Shown one piece after another: positions 13,968-22,385 of a stretch of DNA of 39,632 nucleotides (positions within the stretch are counted from its first letter, which is position 1; each line of letters opens with the position of its first letter). Source of the stretch: a virus; IMG/VR virus record IMGVR_UViG_3300005613_000172, positions 1-39,632 of that record. One strand, given 5' to 3'. The notes under the pieces are model-generated. The model was not told the DNA's origin. It saw only the letters and a program-made list of their open reading frames with translations, and did no database searches. The position numbers were made by a program, and so were the translations under genes.

Positions 13968-14063
13968 TTCATGGGGGGACTAGCGGCAGCAGGGTGAAAG
14001 GCCGACAAGAGGAGAATATCCGTCGTGGTAGCCGCGCCCCCACCTTTTACAGGAGGTTCTACA

Positions 14064-15110
14064 ATGCCAGAGACCACTGAGAAATATCACCGTATTCCCG
14101 TAGCTGAATGCGAAGTCACGGCCACGATTGATATATCCGAGGAGCAAGGCATCAAGGCTTTGTACTGTGGCAAAGAGGAGAAAGTCCGCACCTACCTCTT
14201 TGACACGGAAAGCTGGACCATGGCCGAGGCCAAGGCGTGGGTAAAAGAGCACGAAGAAGCGAAGGCTGTGGGTGAAGGCCGTGGTGCCGGGGGCGACCGC
14301 CAGGGTGAAGGCGCCGGCGAAGGCGCGCCGCGCGAGTGCGTCTGCCCTAAGTGCGGCTATGAAATGGAGCACGAGCGTAATGTGCCCTGCACCGAAATAA
14401 AGTGCCCGAAGTGCGGAGCAATGATGGTGGGCAAAGAGAAAGCCCAGGAGGAGACCCAGGAGGAAGAGAAGAGAAGCCTGGACATGGCTGTCAAGTTCTT
14501 GGGCGAGACCGAGGACGCCTACCGCGTCGGCGGTTATGGCATGGTGTGGGGGTCTGAGGAGCAGCGCGACCTCTCGCCGTGGCCCAACAAGGACGGCAGC
14601 AGGGGTGAGTTCTTCACCCCTGACACGCAGGGGCTGGACGATTTGCCTACCAAAGCGTTAACCTTCGAGCACGACAAGGAGGTAGGGCCTGACGGCCAGC
14701 CCTTCACAGACGTTTTGGGAAAGTCGGTGATGGAGCGCAACGACCTGATAGGTCGCTGGGTAGAGGCGCTGGTAGAGAAGCGGCGCAAGTATGCCCAATA
14801 CGTGATGGACATGGTGAATCGTGGTTTGCTGAACTTCTCTAGCGAGACCGCCTCCCACTGGCGCGAAGTCGCTGAGAGCGGCGAGATCAAGCGCTGGCGG
14901 ACGGCGGGGTACACGTTAACGACACACCCGATGGAGCCGAGACTGACGGGAGTCAATGCCTTGGCGAAGTCGTTCAAAAGTGTGGGCCTGGAATTGGCCG
15001 AGCCACAAGAAGGCGGAGAGCCGTCGGGGGACGGTTGCCTGGAATTGGCAGGGTCGAAAGCCAGAACACTAAAGGCTATATCGAGAATAAGACAACTACA
15101 GGAGGTTTGA
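14064..15110 (+). CDS. Prohead serine protease with inserted zinc ribbon, 348 aa
   Basis: ATG at 14064 has AGGAGG seven nt before it. The C-terminal half is the HK97-type prohead protease (assemblin fold): YRVGGYGMVWGSEEQRDLSP, the catalytic-type histidine in ALTFEHDKEV, LGKSVMERNDLIG, and the serine in NFSSETASHW. It would cleave the capsid N-terminal delta region during maturation. The N-terminal ~110 residues are unusual: they include CPKCGYEME and CTEIKCPKCGAMM, a zinc ribbon, preceded by a region with repeated Gly/Glu. The stop is two nt before the capsid ATG. Confidence 0.85.
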   Translation: MPETTEKYHRIPVAECEVTATIDISEEQGIKALYCGKEEKVRTYLFDTESWTMAEAKAWVKEHEEAKAVGEGRGAGGDRQGEGAGEGAPRECVCPKCGYEMEHERNVPCTEIKCPKCGAMMVGKEKAQEETQEEEKRSLDMAVKFLGETEDAYRVGGYGMVWGSEEQRDLSPWPNKDGSRGEFFTPDTQGLDDLPTKALTFEHDKEVGPDGQPFTDVLGKSVMERNDLIGRWVEALVEKRRKYAQYVMDMVNRGLLNFSSETASHWREVAESGEIKRWRTAGYTLTTHPMEPRLTGVNALAKSFKSVGLELAEPQEGGEPSGDGCLELAGSKARTLKAISRIRQLQEV

Positions 15111-15111
15111 C

Positions 15112-16497
15112 ATGAAGGACTGGAAACAACTGCTTCAGGCAGCGGACGCCAAGGCCACCGCTGCGCTCGAAGTTGAGAGCGTGGAAGAGCGGGAGAAGCT
15201 AAATACCGAGGCGGAAGCACTGATCAAGGAAGCGGAGACAATCAAGGCTTCACTGGCTATCCAGGAGAAGCTGAAGGCGACTGCCCTGCCTGCTGACTTG
15301 CCGGTTGACGACGAACCTGGCAATGCTGACGGCGGCGCGGCTAAGGCCTTCGAGACGTTTTACCAGATGCGATTCGGTGGTGAAGACGAGGCCGTCAAGG
15401 CAGTGCTGACTGACTTGCACGGCAAGGACTACCGACAGCAACGGTGGGAGAAACAGCAGGACTGGGTAAAGTACCTGCGGACGCCTGACAACCCCGTTAT
15501 CAGTAGATGGGGGCGGACATTCCTCTGGACGCCTGAGACAGTGAAGGCGGCATTGGAGGAAGGCCAGGACGTGCGTGGCATGAAGACCGTGATGGTGGCG
15601 GCCGTGGACGAACTCGGTGGCTATCTAGTCCCTGAGGATTTCCGCGCCGAGATCATCCAGCGGTTGCCGGCAATGACTGTAATGCGACCGCTGTGTCGCG
15701 TCATGCAGACCAGTCGTGACAGCGTGCCTATACCCAAGATCACTGGCGGCGGGGCACAGTACCGTTCTGCCGTGCGAGTGACCTGGGTAGACGAGACCCC
15801 GACCGCAGGCACGGCGGCCACCAGCTTCACCGTGGGCCAGGAAGTCATCCCGATTCACACAGGGATGGCCGAGACGTACCTGAGCCGCAACCTCATCGAG
15901 GACGCGGCGTTCGACATCACGGCGTGGCTGGCCGAGGAGTTCGCGATGGCCCGTGCCGAGGACGAAGACGCGCAGTTCATCGCAGGGGACGGCAACGGCA
16001 AGCCGCAGGGTATTCTGGCGGGGGCGCAGACTCTCTCCAGTTCCGACATCTCCTCGACCGATTCAGGCTCTAACACTGGCCTGAACACGGGTGACGAGAT
16101 CCTCAACATGGAGTTCGCATTGGACGCCCAGTACCGGCAGAACGCTCGCTGGCTGGCAGCCAAAGCGTTCTATCGTGATGCCCGCAAGCTCAAGACCGGC
16201 GACGGCGAATACATCTGGGAGCGCGACTACCAGGCGGGGACCCCCGCCAGGCTGTTGGGCTACCCGATACTGGAGTCGGAGAACGTGCCGGCGCATACCA
16301 CGCAGAACAACTACGGCGCGCTGTTCGGGGACTTCCGCACAGCGTACTGGATCGTGGACCGTGTGGGTATGACCGTCGAGCGGTATCTGACAGGCTCGGA
16401 GGCTCGAATCAATCAAGTGCTGTTCATCGCCCGCTTCAGGCTGGGCGGACAGTGCGTGGCTGGCTGGGCCGTCGAAGCTCTGAAGACAAGCGCATAG
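15112..16497 (+). CDS. HK97-fold major capsid protein, 461 aa
   Basis: The N-terminal ~90 residues are helical and charged (delta/scaffold region: AEALIKEAETIKASLAIQEK). The mature domain starts near VDELGGYLVPEDFRAEIIQR, followed by AMTVMRPLCRVMQTSRDSVP, a beta-rich E-loop and A domain, GDGNGKPQGILAG, and RLLGYPILESENVP, all typical of HK97-family capsids. C-terminus is VAGWAVEALKTS. The delta region is probably removed by the protease encoded just upstream. The length is large for the family but within range. Confidence 0.93.
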   Translation: MKDWKQLLQAADAKATAALEVESVEEREKLNTEAEALIKEAETIKASLAIQEKLKATALPADLPVDDEPGNADGGAAKAFETFYQMRFGGEDEAVKAVLTDLHGKDYRQQRWEKQQDWVKYLRTPDNPVISRWGRTFLWTPETVKAALEEGQDVRGMKTVMVAAVDELGGYLVPEDFRAEIIQRLPAMTVMRPLCRVMQTSRDSVPIPKITGGGAQYRSAVRVTWVDETPTAGTAATSFTVGQEVIPIHTGMAETYLSRNLIEDAAFDITAWLAEEFAMARAEDEDAQFIAGDGNGKPQGILAGAQTLSSSDISSTDSGSNTGLNTGDEILNMEFALDAQYRQNARWLAAKAFYRDARKLKTGDGEYIWERDYQAGTPARLLGYPILESENVPAHTTQNNYGALFGDFRTAYWIVDRVGMTVERYLTGSEARINQVLFIARFRLGGQCVAGWAVEALKTSA

Positions 16498-16508
16498 GAG
16501 GCAATAAC

Positions 16509-16967
16509 ATGAGACCGAGTTTTCAGGATGATTACAAGTTCGTTCTTGGCCAGGAGTTGGTCGAGACGGCATTGAACAACAATACGGCATATCCCACGAC
16601 GGCCAGCTACATTGACGTGACAGGCTACGAATGGGTAGAGGTCATTATCCACCTGGGCACCCTGGCTGACGCGGTGGTCTTTACCCTGAAGCAGACCGAT
16701 GGGGTATCGGGATCAACCCTGGACACCATTGACACGGCCAACTGCAAAAAGACGGTGGCGACCGCCGATGCTGGGCAAATCATCTCCATGCACCTCCAGA
16801 CCGAGCAACTGGCTGCTGACCATCACTTCGTTACCTGCTACGTGTCTAGTGTGTCGGGGTCGGACTACGCCGACATCATCTACCTGCTGGGCGGGGCGCG
16901 GCATCTGCCCGTCACGCAGGCAACGGCGGTGTGTCCATCGGATAACCAGTTGATCAAGGCTGGATAG
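16509..16967 (+). CDS. Putative head decoration/virion protein, 152 aa
   Basis: ATG at 16509 (MRPSFQDDYKFVLGQELVET) follows AGGAGG. The sequence is beta-rich (YIDVTGYEWVEVIIHLGTLA, VFTLKQTD) with no catalytic motif, matching a class of small virion proteins encoded directly after the capsid in several phages. Decoration of the capsid surface is the likely role. Its TAG overlaps the GTG start of the sulfotransferase. Confidence 0.6.
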   Translation: MRPSFQDDYKFVLGQELVETALNNNTAYPTTASYIDVTGYEWVEVIIHLGTLADAVVFTLKQTDGVSGSTLDTIDTANCKKTVATADAGQIISMHLQTEQLAADHHFVTCYVSSVSGSDYADIIYLLGGARHLPVTQATAVCPSDNQLIKAG

Positions 16968-17782
16968 TGGATGAGGAGCGGGTAGCCTGGGACTTGCAGG
17001 CCAAATGGGTGATAGTCGGGTTTCCAAAGGCCGGCACCCACCTGGCAGCGTCCATGATCGCGCCGCTCGCGAAGCCTATGCAGAGCACCATGTCTGGCAA
17101 AGCTTGGGCTTCGGCCTTCAACGATGCGCTGACCCACGAGGATCGGCGGCTATCGGTAGTAGCCTGGCAACTGTCGGAGCTACAGCCGGGCCGCTACTTC
17201 AAGGCCCACAGCGGGCACAGCCAAGACCTGGAGGCATTCCTGTGGTTCTTGGGGGCGTGCGTGATATTCGTCTACCGAGATCCACGGGACGTGGCCGTGA
17301 GCCTGCTGTATCACGTCCTGAGTGAGAAGGATAGCCTGATCCACTCAGGACGTGACAAGCTCATGGCCCTAGGCGGTAAGGCTGAAATTCTGAAGGCAAT
17401 CATCGGCGGGATAGACGGCTATCCTGGCGTGATGGACAGGTGGGCGGCGTATGCTCCCTGGCCATCCGTTCCGTGGGTGTTCAAGTTCAGATTCGAGGAG
17501 GCAATTGCCAGCCCTGAGCGTGTGGCGGATGACTTGGTTCGCCATGCGCTGGGCAGGCTGGGCGAAGTGTTCGGGCTGCGGTTCTCGCAACCAGACACCG
17601 CTGAGCTAGTCCAGCAAATGGTGGCCTCGGCGGGTGACCGAGAGGCCAGTATGACCTACCGCGCAGGGCGGATCGGCGATTGGCGAGACGAGTTCAGCGA
17701 CGAACACAGAGAACTGTTCAAACAAACAGACAAGGCCGGTTGGCTCGCCAAGCTCGGCTATGAGCAAGGCGGCGACTGGTAA
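16967..17782 (+). CDS. PAPS-dependent sulfotransferase, 271 aa
   Basis: The cytosolic-type sulfotransferase fold is clear: the 5'-phosphosulfate-binding loop VGFPKAGTHL (residues 17-26), the 3'-phosphate-binding YRDPRDVAVSLLYH (103-116), and near the C-terminus TYRAGRIGDWRDEFSDEH, the RxGxxGDW motif contacting PAPS. It would move sulfate from PAPS to a hydroxyl on a protein, glycan or lipid. GTG at 16967 overlaps the upstream stop (TAGTG), so translation is coupled to the decoration-like gene. A sulfotransferase in a head operon is unusual; the substrate may be a virion protein, the adjacent lipoprotein or host surface sugar. Confidence 0.88.
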   Translation: MDEERVAWDLQAKWVIVGFPKAGTHLAASMIAPLAKPMQSTMSGKAWASAFNDALTHEDRRLSVVAWQLSELQPGRYFKAHSGHSQDLEAFLWFLGACVIFVYRDPRDVAVSLLYHVLSEKDSLIHSGRDKLMALGGKAEILKAIIGGIDGYPGVMDRWAAYAPWPSVPWVFKFRFEEAIASPERVADDLVRHALGRLGEVFGLRFSQPDTAELVQQMVASAGDREASMTYRAGRIGDWRDEFSDEHRELFKQTDKAGWLAKLGYEQGGDW

Positions 17783-17799
17783 AACAGGAGGTATAGAAC

Positions 17800-20253
17800 A
17801 TGAAGACGAAATTCAAGACTATCCTGCCGCTTATCGTTGTCCTGGCCTTGCTCAGCACAATGCTGGCGGGCTGCGACAAGGATACCTGGGAGGAGATTGA
17901 CGCGACGGCCCAAGGCTATGCCTGCGCCGTCTATCGTGAGCAAGGCTGTGCCAAGATGGTAGTGGCCTCTGGCGGCGAGTTTGAGATACAGAGCGGCGGC
18001 ACGCTGGATGTACAGGACGGATCAACCATCGGCATATACGACCTGACCGTGAATGACACTCTCAACGTGGACGGTGACATAGACCTCGATGGGGACGGCT
18101 TCGACGTGAACATCACGGGCGGGGCCTCGATAGATGCTGACCTGGCGAGCAACTTCAGTGCGGCGGCGGGCGACATCACTATCGACGCTGAAACTGGGAG
18201 CCTCAATCTCATCGGCAGCGAGGCTGACGCCAGTGCTATTCATCTGGATGCCAACGATACCGTGACTTCTGGTATCAACATTGATACTGGTACAGTCAGC
18301 GGCATGGCGATTGATGGCGGGCCGTTCTCTGTGGACGGCACTGGGACGTTCAACATCAATACAGCCAGCGGCGACATCACTGTGGAGGCCGAGACGGGCA
18401 GCGTGACCGTCAAGGGCGATGAAGGGGCTGGTGATGCGATTCACCTGGACGCCGACCAGACAGCGTTGGGAGGCGTGACCATCGCCGCCAACACTGGCGG
18501 GGTGGACGTGAACCTGACTGCGGATGGCCCGTTCGCCATTGACGGTGATCTATTCGTCGTCGGCAATGCAGGTGCGGACGGCAGCGTGGCCGTCGGCGAT
18601 AATGATGCGCTGGTGGTAGGCGTCCTGGAGGTGGACGGCGAACTGGAACTTGACGGTACGCTGGACGCCGATTCCACCAGCAACTTTGCGGGTACAGCGA
18701 CCTTCAGCAAAGGCAGTGGTGACGCCATCGACATCTCATCTGGCGGGGCGCTGAACAACGATGGCACGTTAGACCAGAACGGCACTAGCGACTTTGGCGC
18801 GGCAATAACCTGTTCATACGCGGGTAACTGCCTGACATCTGGGACGACCGCCGACATCGAGTGGCTGGGGTTTGCCTCTTTTGGCGATGCTACTCCCGAT
18901 GGCGTAACCGACGGTGCAGCTGAGGCCGTATTCATCGAAGGTGGCCTGGAAGTGAATGGCACGTTCTACGCTGACGGGGCTATAGACGCTGACGCTGGTG
19001 CAGACATCGCTGGGGTGACCCTGGCGGCTGACATGACCGGGGCTGTTACCCTTGCCGCTGATCTGGCGAGTAACTTCAATACGTCCGCTGGGGACTTGAC
19101 ACTGGAGGCTGAAACGGGCAGCGTCGTCATCAAGGGCGATGAAGAAGTTGCTGACGCAATCCACTTAGACGCGAATGAGACTATCACACAGGGCATTGAC
19201 ATCGATGTTGGTTCAGTGCATGGCTTAGCGATAGACGGCGGCCTGACCGACTTCGGCAGCGGCACTTACGCCACCGCAGACGGTGCTGATGACGTGGGCA
19301 TAGATGGCGACCTGGAAGTTAATGGCAGTGCTGACATCGACACCGATCTGGACGTAGACGGCACTACCAACCTGGACGTGGTAGACATCGACGGCGCGGT
19401 AGACATGGCGAGCACTCTGGACGTGGCGGGCGCCGTTGGCCTGGCGTCAGATGTAACCCTGGCGACAGACGCCACGGGCGGCAACGCCGGGGCCAAGACT
19501 GAGTTCATCGGCTTGCCGAGAATCAAGCTGGTGGCCCTCTCCACGATGGCGAATGGCACGACCAACACTGTCATCACCGACATCGGTGATAGCCAGACAC
19601 CCGCGACGGACTGGACACAAGTGGACGCCGACACGACGATGAGCAACGACGCCACCTACTACCGAGAGGGCACGGCCAGCCTGAAGATGGCGGTGCTCAC
19701 TACAGCGGACGAAGACGATGGGTGCACAAATACCCTGGCCTCTGGTGACCAGGATTGGTCGGACGACGAGGGTTTTGGCTTCTGGCTATACTGCGACTCT
19801 ACACTGGCATCTGGCGACTTGCAGCTTGTGCTATCTGATAGTGTTGCGGCCGATGTGAAGTTCGATGTCCCGGCGTATGGCACGGCTAACGTCTGGCAGT
19901 GGACGGAGATTGACATCGCGACAGCCAACACCAACAAGGACGTGCTGGAAGACATCTCCATCACCCTAACGGCCAACGGTGAAACGAAGGCCGCAGGTGG
20001 GGCGTTCAACGTCTACTTCGACTTCATCTGCAAGTGGGACGTGGCGGACGAGGAGACGCTCGGCGAGGCCATCCCCTACGACGGAGTTTTGTCGCTGGTA
20101 ATGGCCGACGTAACAAGTGGGGGATCCAGCAACGCCAACCTGGTGGAGTACACTGACTACTTTGTTCACTATCAGACCGGGGACGACGCGATAGTGATCA
20201 TCAGTGACCAGAGCGATGCTGACAAGTTGGGTACGGCGCTGATTGCGTACTAA
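17800..20253 (+). CDS. Large beta-repeat lipoprotein, 817 aa
   Basis: A bacterial lipoprotein signal is clear: MKTKFKTILPLIVVLALLST then MLAGC with Cys 25 as the acylation site. Residues ~50-560 are Asp/Gly-rich beta-helix-like repeats with recurring blocks such as ETGSVTVKGDE, DAIHLDAN and LASNF. The C-terminal ~220 residues form a different beta domain (NTVITDIGDSQTPATDWTQV; WSDDEGFGFWLYCDSTL) resembling a jelly-roll carbohydrate-binding module. Inserted between capsid and connector genes with a strong AGGAGG. It could be a cell-surface lipoprotein made in infection (superinfection exclusion, adhesion) or a virion fibre whose leader is borrowed; sequence alone cannot decide. Confidence 0.75.
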   Translation: MKTKFKTILPLIVVLALLSTMLAGCDKDTWEEIDATAQGYACAVYREQGCAKMVVASGGEFEIQSGGTLDVQDGSTIGIYDLTVNDTLNVDGDIDLDGDGFDVNITGGASIDADLASNFSAAAGDITIDAETGSLNLIGSEADASAIHLDANDTVTSGINIDTGTVSGMAIDGGPFSVDGTGTFNINTASGDITVEAETGSVTVKGDEGAGDAIHLDADQTALGGVTIAANTGGVDVNLTADGPFAIDGDLFVVGNAGADGSVAVGDNDALVVGVLEVDGELELDGTLDADSTSNFAGTATFSKGSGDAIDISSGGALNNDGTLDQNGTSDFGAAITCSYAGNCLTSGTTADIEWLGFASFGDATPDGVTDGAAEAVFIEGGLEVNGTFYADGAIDADAGADIAGVTLAADMTGAVTLAADLASNFNTSAGDLTLEAETGSVVIKGDEEVADAIHLDANETITQGIDIDVGSVHGLAIDGGLTDFGSGTYATADGADDVGIDGDLEVNGSADIDTDLDVDGTTNLDVVDIDGAVDMASTLDVAGAVGLASDVTLATDATGGNAGAKTEFIGLPRIKLVALSTMANGTTNTVITDIGDSQTPATDWTQVDADTTMSNDATYYREGTASLKMAVLTTADEDDGCTNTLASGDQDWSDDEGFGFWLYCDSTLASGDLQLVLSDSVAADVKFDVPAYGTANVWQWTEIDIATANTNKDVLEDISITLTANGETKAAGGAFNVYFDFICKWDVADEETLGEAIPYDGVLSLVMADVTSGGSSNANLVEYTDYFVHYQTGDDAIVIISDQSDADKLGTALIAY

Positions 20254-20263
20254 ACTAGCAATA

Positions 20264-20297
20264 GGGGGAGGGGCGGTACTAACCCAGCCCCTCCCCT
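20264..20297 (+). terminator. GC-rich hairpin after the lipoprotein gene
   Basis: GGGGAGGGGC and GCCCCTCCCC pair perfectly (outer edges 20264 and 20297 with one added wobble pair), 12-nt loop, starting about ten nt after the stop. TCTCAT follows rather than a T-run, so it is probably an attenuator or mRNA stabiliser. Confidence 0.55.
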
Positions 20298-20312
20298 CTC
20301 ATAGAGGTGAAC

Positions 20313-20552
20313 ATGGTAAAAGTCAAGATGCTCAGGGACGGGCTGTGCAAAGGCTTCGGTGAACCTGCGCGGGCGCGTCGAGAGGGCGAGGTTGTGGAGT
20401 TCCCCGATCGCTACGCCGCATGGCTCATAGACATCGGCAGGGCTGAGGAATACGTGGAGCCTGAACCCGAACCGAAGCCTAAGCCGAAGGCCAAGCCGCA
20501 GGCCAAGAGACGCACGTACAGGAAACGCAAGACCGAGAAGAGAAGCGGCTAG
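20313..20552 (+). CDS. Small protein with Lys-Pro tail, 79 aa
   Basis: ATG at 20313 with AGAGGTG upstream is preferred to the in-frame GTG at 20307. The N-terminal part (MVKVKMLRDGLCKGFGEPAR, VVEFPDRYAAWLIDIGRAEE) resembles small phage head-region proteins with an SH3-like fold; the C-terminus is a run of alternating Lys, Pro and Glu followed by a basic end (RRTYRKRKTEKRSG). A role in the head or connector is inferred from position. Confidence 0.6.
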   Translation: MVKVKMLRDGLCKGFGEPARARREGEVVEFPDRYAAWLIDIGRAEEYVEPEPEPKPKPKAKPQAKRRTYRKRKTEKRSG

Positions 20553-20562
20553 GGACAGCCAA

Positions 20563-20649
20563 GTGGACAGCAAGAGCGCCAGGATCAAGAGATACGCTGG
20601 AGAGAGTTGGCTAATGGGTAGCGAGACAGGGAAGGCACTGGAGGCATAA
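20563..20649 (+). CDS. Possible 28-residue microprotein
   Basis: GTG at 20563 with AGGGAC upstream opens 28 codons (VDSKSARIKRYAGESWLMGS, then ETGKALEA). Its TAA overlaps the ATG of the connector gene (TAATG). Tight packing on both sides supports translation, but there is no homology I can name. Confidence 0.4.
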   Translation: MDSKSARIKRYAGESWLMGSETGKALEA

Positions 20650-21500
20650 TGGCAACCGAACGCAACTATCGCTTCTACATCAGCCGAGAGAAGGCCAAGC
20701 GCACCTTCCTCAACATCGCCAATACCATCACTGACTACGACACCAAGATAGACGACCTGATCGAGATGGTGTCACTGGCGATTGAAGAAGAACTGCGGTG
20801 CGTGTTCTATCCCGTCACCAAGACCCTCTACTACGACCATCCCGACCCTGACAACGTGCTCAAGTTTGACGAATGGCTGGTGTCCGTAGACAGCTTCACC
20901 ACCCAGAATACTGACGTGGAAGTTACGTCGGGGCAGTACTTCCTGATGTGCGGGGATAGCTACGTCGGCCCACCCTACGACCGCCTGATTATGGCATCGG
21001 ACGGCACGCGGCCCAACCTGCTCTACAGTGGCACGTTGCAGCGGGCCAACGCCCTGACGGGCAAGTGGGGCTGGCGGGACGAATACGGGGCGACGGGGGC
21101 GACGGTGCTTAACGATCCGTCCCTGTCGGCGGCGGGCACTAGCTTGACCGTCCTGACGGGCACGCTAGAGACCCATCAGATGCTCCTCATTGGCACGGAG
21201 CAGGTTTACGTCTCCAGCATCAGCGCAAATAGCCCAAATGACACCGTGACCATCGTCCGCGCTCAGAACGGCACGACGGCAGCCATTCACCTCAAGGACG
21301 TGGCAATCTACCGCCAACTCGCGCCTTTCGACATTGAGGAGCTGGCCGGCATCCTGGTGGCGAGACTGTTCCACCGTGGCACGACCGCCTGGGCAGACAA
21401 GACAGGCACGCCCGAAAGCGGCTTGACCTACATCAAGGCGATGGTAGCGGAGGCGCAGCACATCGTAGAGAAGTACGGCGCGCCTCGGAGGTACGTGTAG
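20649..21500 (+). CDS. Putative head-tail connector (adaptor), 283 aa
   Basis: The N-terminal helices (YRFYISREKAKRTFLNIANT, IDDLIEMVSLAIEEELRCVF) and C-terminal helix (YIKAMVAEAQHIVEKYGAPR) bracket a beta domain, the arrangement of gp6-like adaptors that bind below the portal. A middle region (GTSLTVLTGTLETHQMLLIG; TVTIVRAQNGTTAAIH) is a small beta barrel often inserted in such adaptors. It precedes a tail-terminator-like gene by two nt, as expected of a connector cassette. Confidence 0.68.
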   Translation: MATERNYRFYISREKAKRTFLNIANTITDYDTKIDDLIEMVSLAIEEELRCVFYPVTKTLYYDHPDPDNVLKFDEWLVSVDSFTTQNTDVEVTSGQYFLMCGDSYVGPPYDRLIMASDGTRPNLLYSGTLQRANALTGKWGWRDEYGATGATVLNDPSLSAAGTSLTVLTGTLETHQMLLIGTEQVYVSSISANSPNDTVTIVRAQNGTTAAIHLKDVAIYRQLAPFDIEELAGILVARLFHRGTTAWADKTGTPESGLTYIKAMVAEAQHIVEKYGAPRRYV

Positions 21501-21501
21501 A

Positions 21502-21921
21502 ATGGCCGACGAATTCGACACCTACGTAGCCGCCTTAAAGGCAAGGGTCGCGACCATCACGACCTACGTTGACGTAACAGACTACGAGCCTGAGAGCGTG
21601 GCGGGTATCCAAGCAGCCATCATCATGGACACGGGCGACGCGGCCCAGCGATACACCCAGAAGCATGGCTACAATGACACTGTTCTCATCCGCAGCTACA
21701 TTCCCATCGGGGCAGACGCAAAGACCGCCGAGAAGACGGCCCGCCGTCTGTGGACTGACCTGGTAGCGGTGTTCACGGGAGACGTAGACGTGGGGGGAAC
21801 GGTAGTGAAAGTGGGCGAGATGCGGTACACGGCGGGTTACCTGAACGTGGCGGGGGTGCTGTGCCGCGTGCTGGACGTGTCGCTGGATTCGCTTATGATC
21901 CTGAGCACGACCTACGCATAG
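21502..21921 (+). CDS. Putative tail terminator protein, 139 aa
   Basis: Size, alpha/beta pattern and position fit the gpU/tail terminator family: MADEFDTYVAALKARVATIT, a central EKTARRLWTDLVAVFTGDVD helix, then KVGEMRYTAGYLNVAGVLCR leading to VLDVSLDSLMIL. These proteins cap the tail tube and join it to the head. It lies between the connector and the tail-tube genes, the normal location. No single catalytic residue is expected. Confidence 0.65.
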   Translation: MADEFDTYVAALKARVATITTYVDVTDYEPESVAGIQAAIIMDTGDAAQRYTQKHGYNDTVLIRSYIPIGADAKTAEKTARRLWTDLVAVFTGDVDVGGTVVKVGEMRYTAGYLNVAGVLCRVLDVSLDSLMILSTTYA

Positions 21922-21930
21922 GGAGGGACG

Positions 21931-22125
21931 ATGGAAAAGAGTCTGCACGACATAGCGGGGACGGAGGAGTACCGCAGCGCCGTAATAGAGCGCATGGACA
22001 TCATCATTGCCCTGCTGGAATACACGATAGGCATTTCGGTTGAAGGCGAAGAATTGGAGGTGGAGTATGGCGAAGAAAACACGACGGCAACGTTCACAAC
22101 CACAACGCTACAAGACAGTCTATGA
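21931..22125 (+). CDS. Hypothetical acidic protein, 64 aa
   Basis: The ribosome site AGGGAGGGAC precedes ATG at 21931. The sequence (HDIAGTEEYRSAVIERMDII, IALLEYTIGISVEGEELEVE) is a short amphipathic helix and an acidic end. It overlaps the next gene by 59 nt, unusual but compatible with both having good ribosome sites. No family is recognised. Confidence 0.5.
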   Translation: MEKSLHDIAGTEEYRSAVIERMDIIIALLEYTIGISVEGEELEVEYGEENTTATFTTTTLQDSL

Positions 22126-22339
22126 CATCAGGTGGGGACCCGTCTTCACCCTCGACGCGGGCCAGGAGTTCACTGAGGCTGACTTGCTGCCAGGTATGGG
22201 GGCGGCGCTGGCGAAGTGGCAACGGGTGGGGGCGGTGGTAGAGGTTGAGGACGAGAAGGCTGGGCTTGTAGAGGAAATAGAGACAGAAGTACCGCCAGCA
22301 ATAGAAGACGATGCTGGCGGTACAAAGGCAGGCGGGTAG
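22067..22339 (+). CDS. Hypothetical protein before the inserted module, 90 aa
   Basis: ATG at 22067 (MAKKTRRQRSQPQRYKTVYD) is set by GGAGGTGGAG. A basic N-terminus leads to a beta region (IRWGPVFTLDAGQEFTEADL) and an acidic end (EVEDEKAGLVEEIETEVPPA). Its stop codon lies inside copy A of the structured repeat at 22331-22384, so the repeat supplies the last codons; the original end of the gene may have been replaced by the insertion. Confidence 0.6.
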   Translation: MAKKTRRQRSQPQRYKTVYDIRWGPVFTLDAGQEFTEADLLPGMGAALAKWQRVGAVVEVEDEKAGLVEEIETEVPPAIEDDAGGTKAGG

Positions 22340-22384
22340 CTCAGCAATATTTAGGATAACATAATCCATAGGGGCGAACCCGCC
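22331..22384. repeat. Hairpin-closed repeat, copy A
   Basis: GGCGGG and CCCGCC close a 42-nt core that begins TAGCTCAGC, contains TTAGGATAACA, and ends GGGGCGAA. An inner GGAT/ATCC stem can form. This copy lies on the 3' side of the HNH gene (which reads leftward) and overlaps the stop of the upstream phage gene, so it marks the left border of the inserted module. Four more copies lie at 23309-23560. Confidence 0.85.
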
Positions 22385-22385
22385 A

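Noticed and set aside
17931-19655. Several leftward Ser-rich frames inside the lipoprotein gene
   Set aside because: Antisense shadows of Asp/Gly/Ala repeat codons; no ribosome sites.
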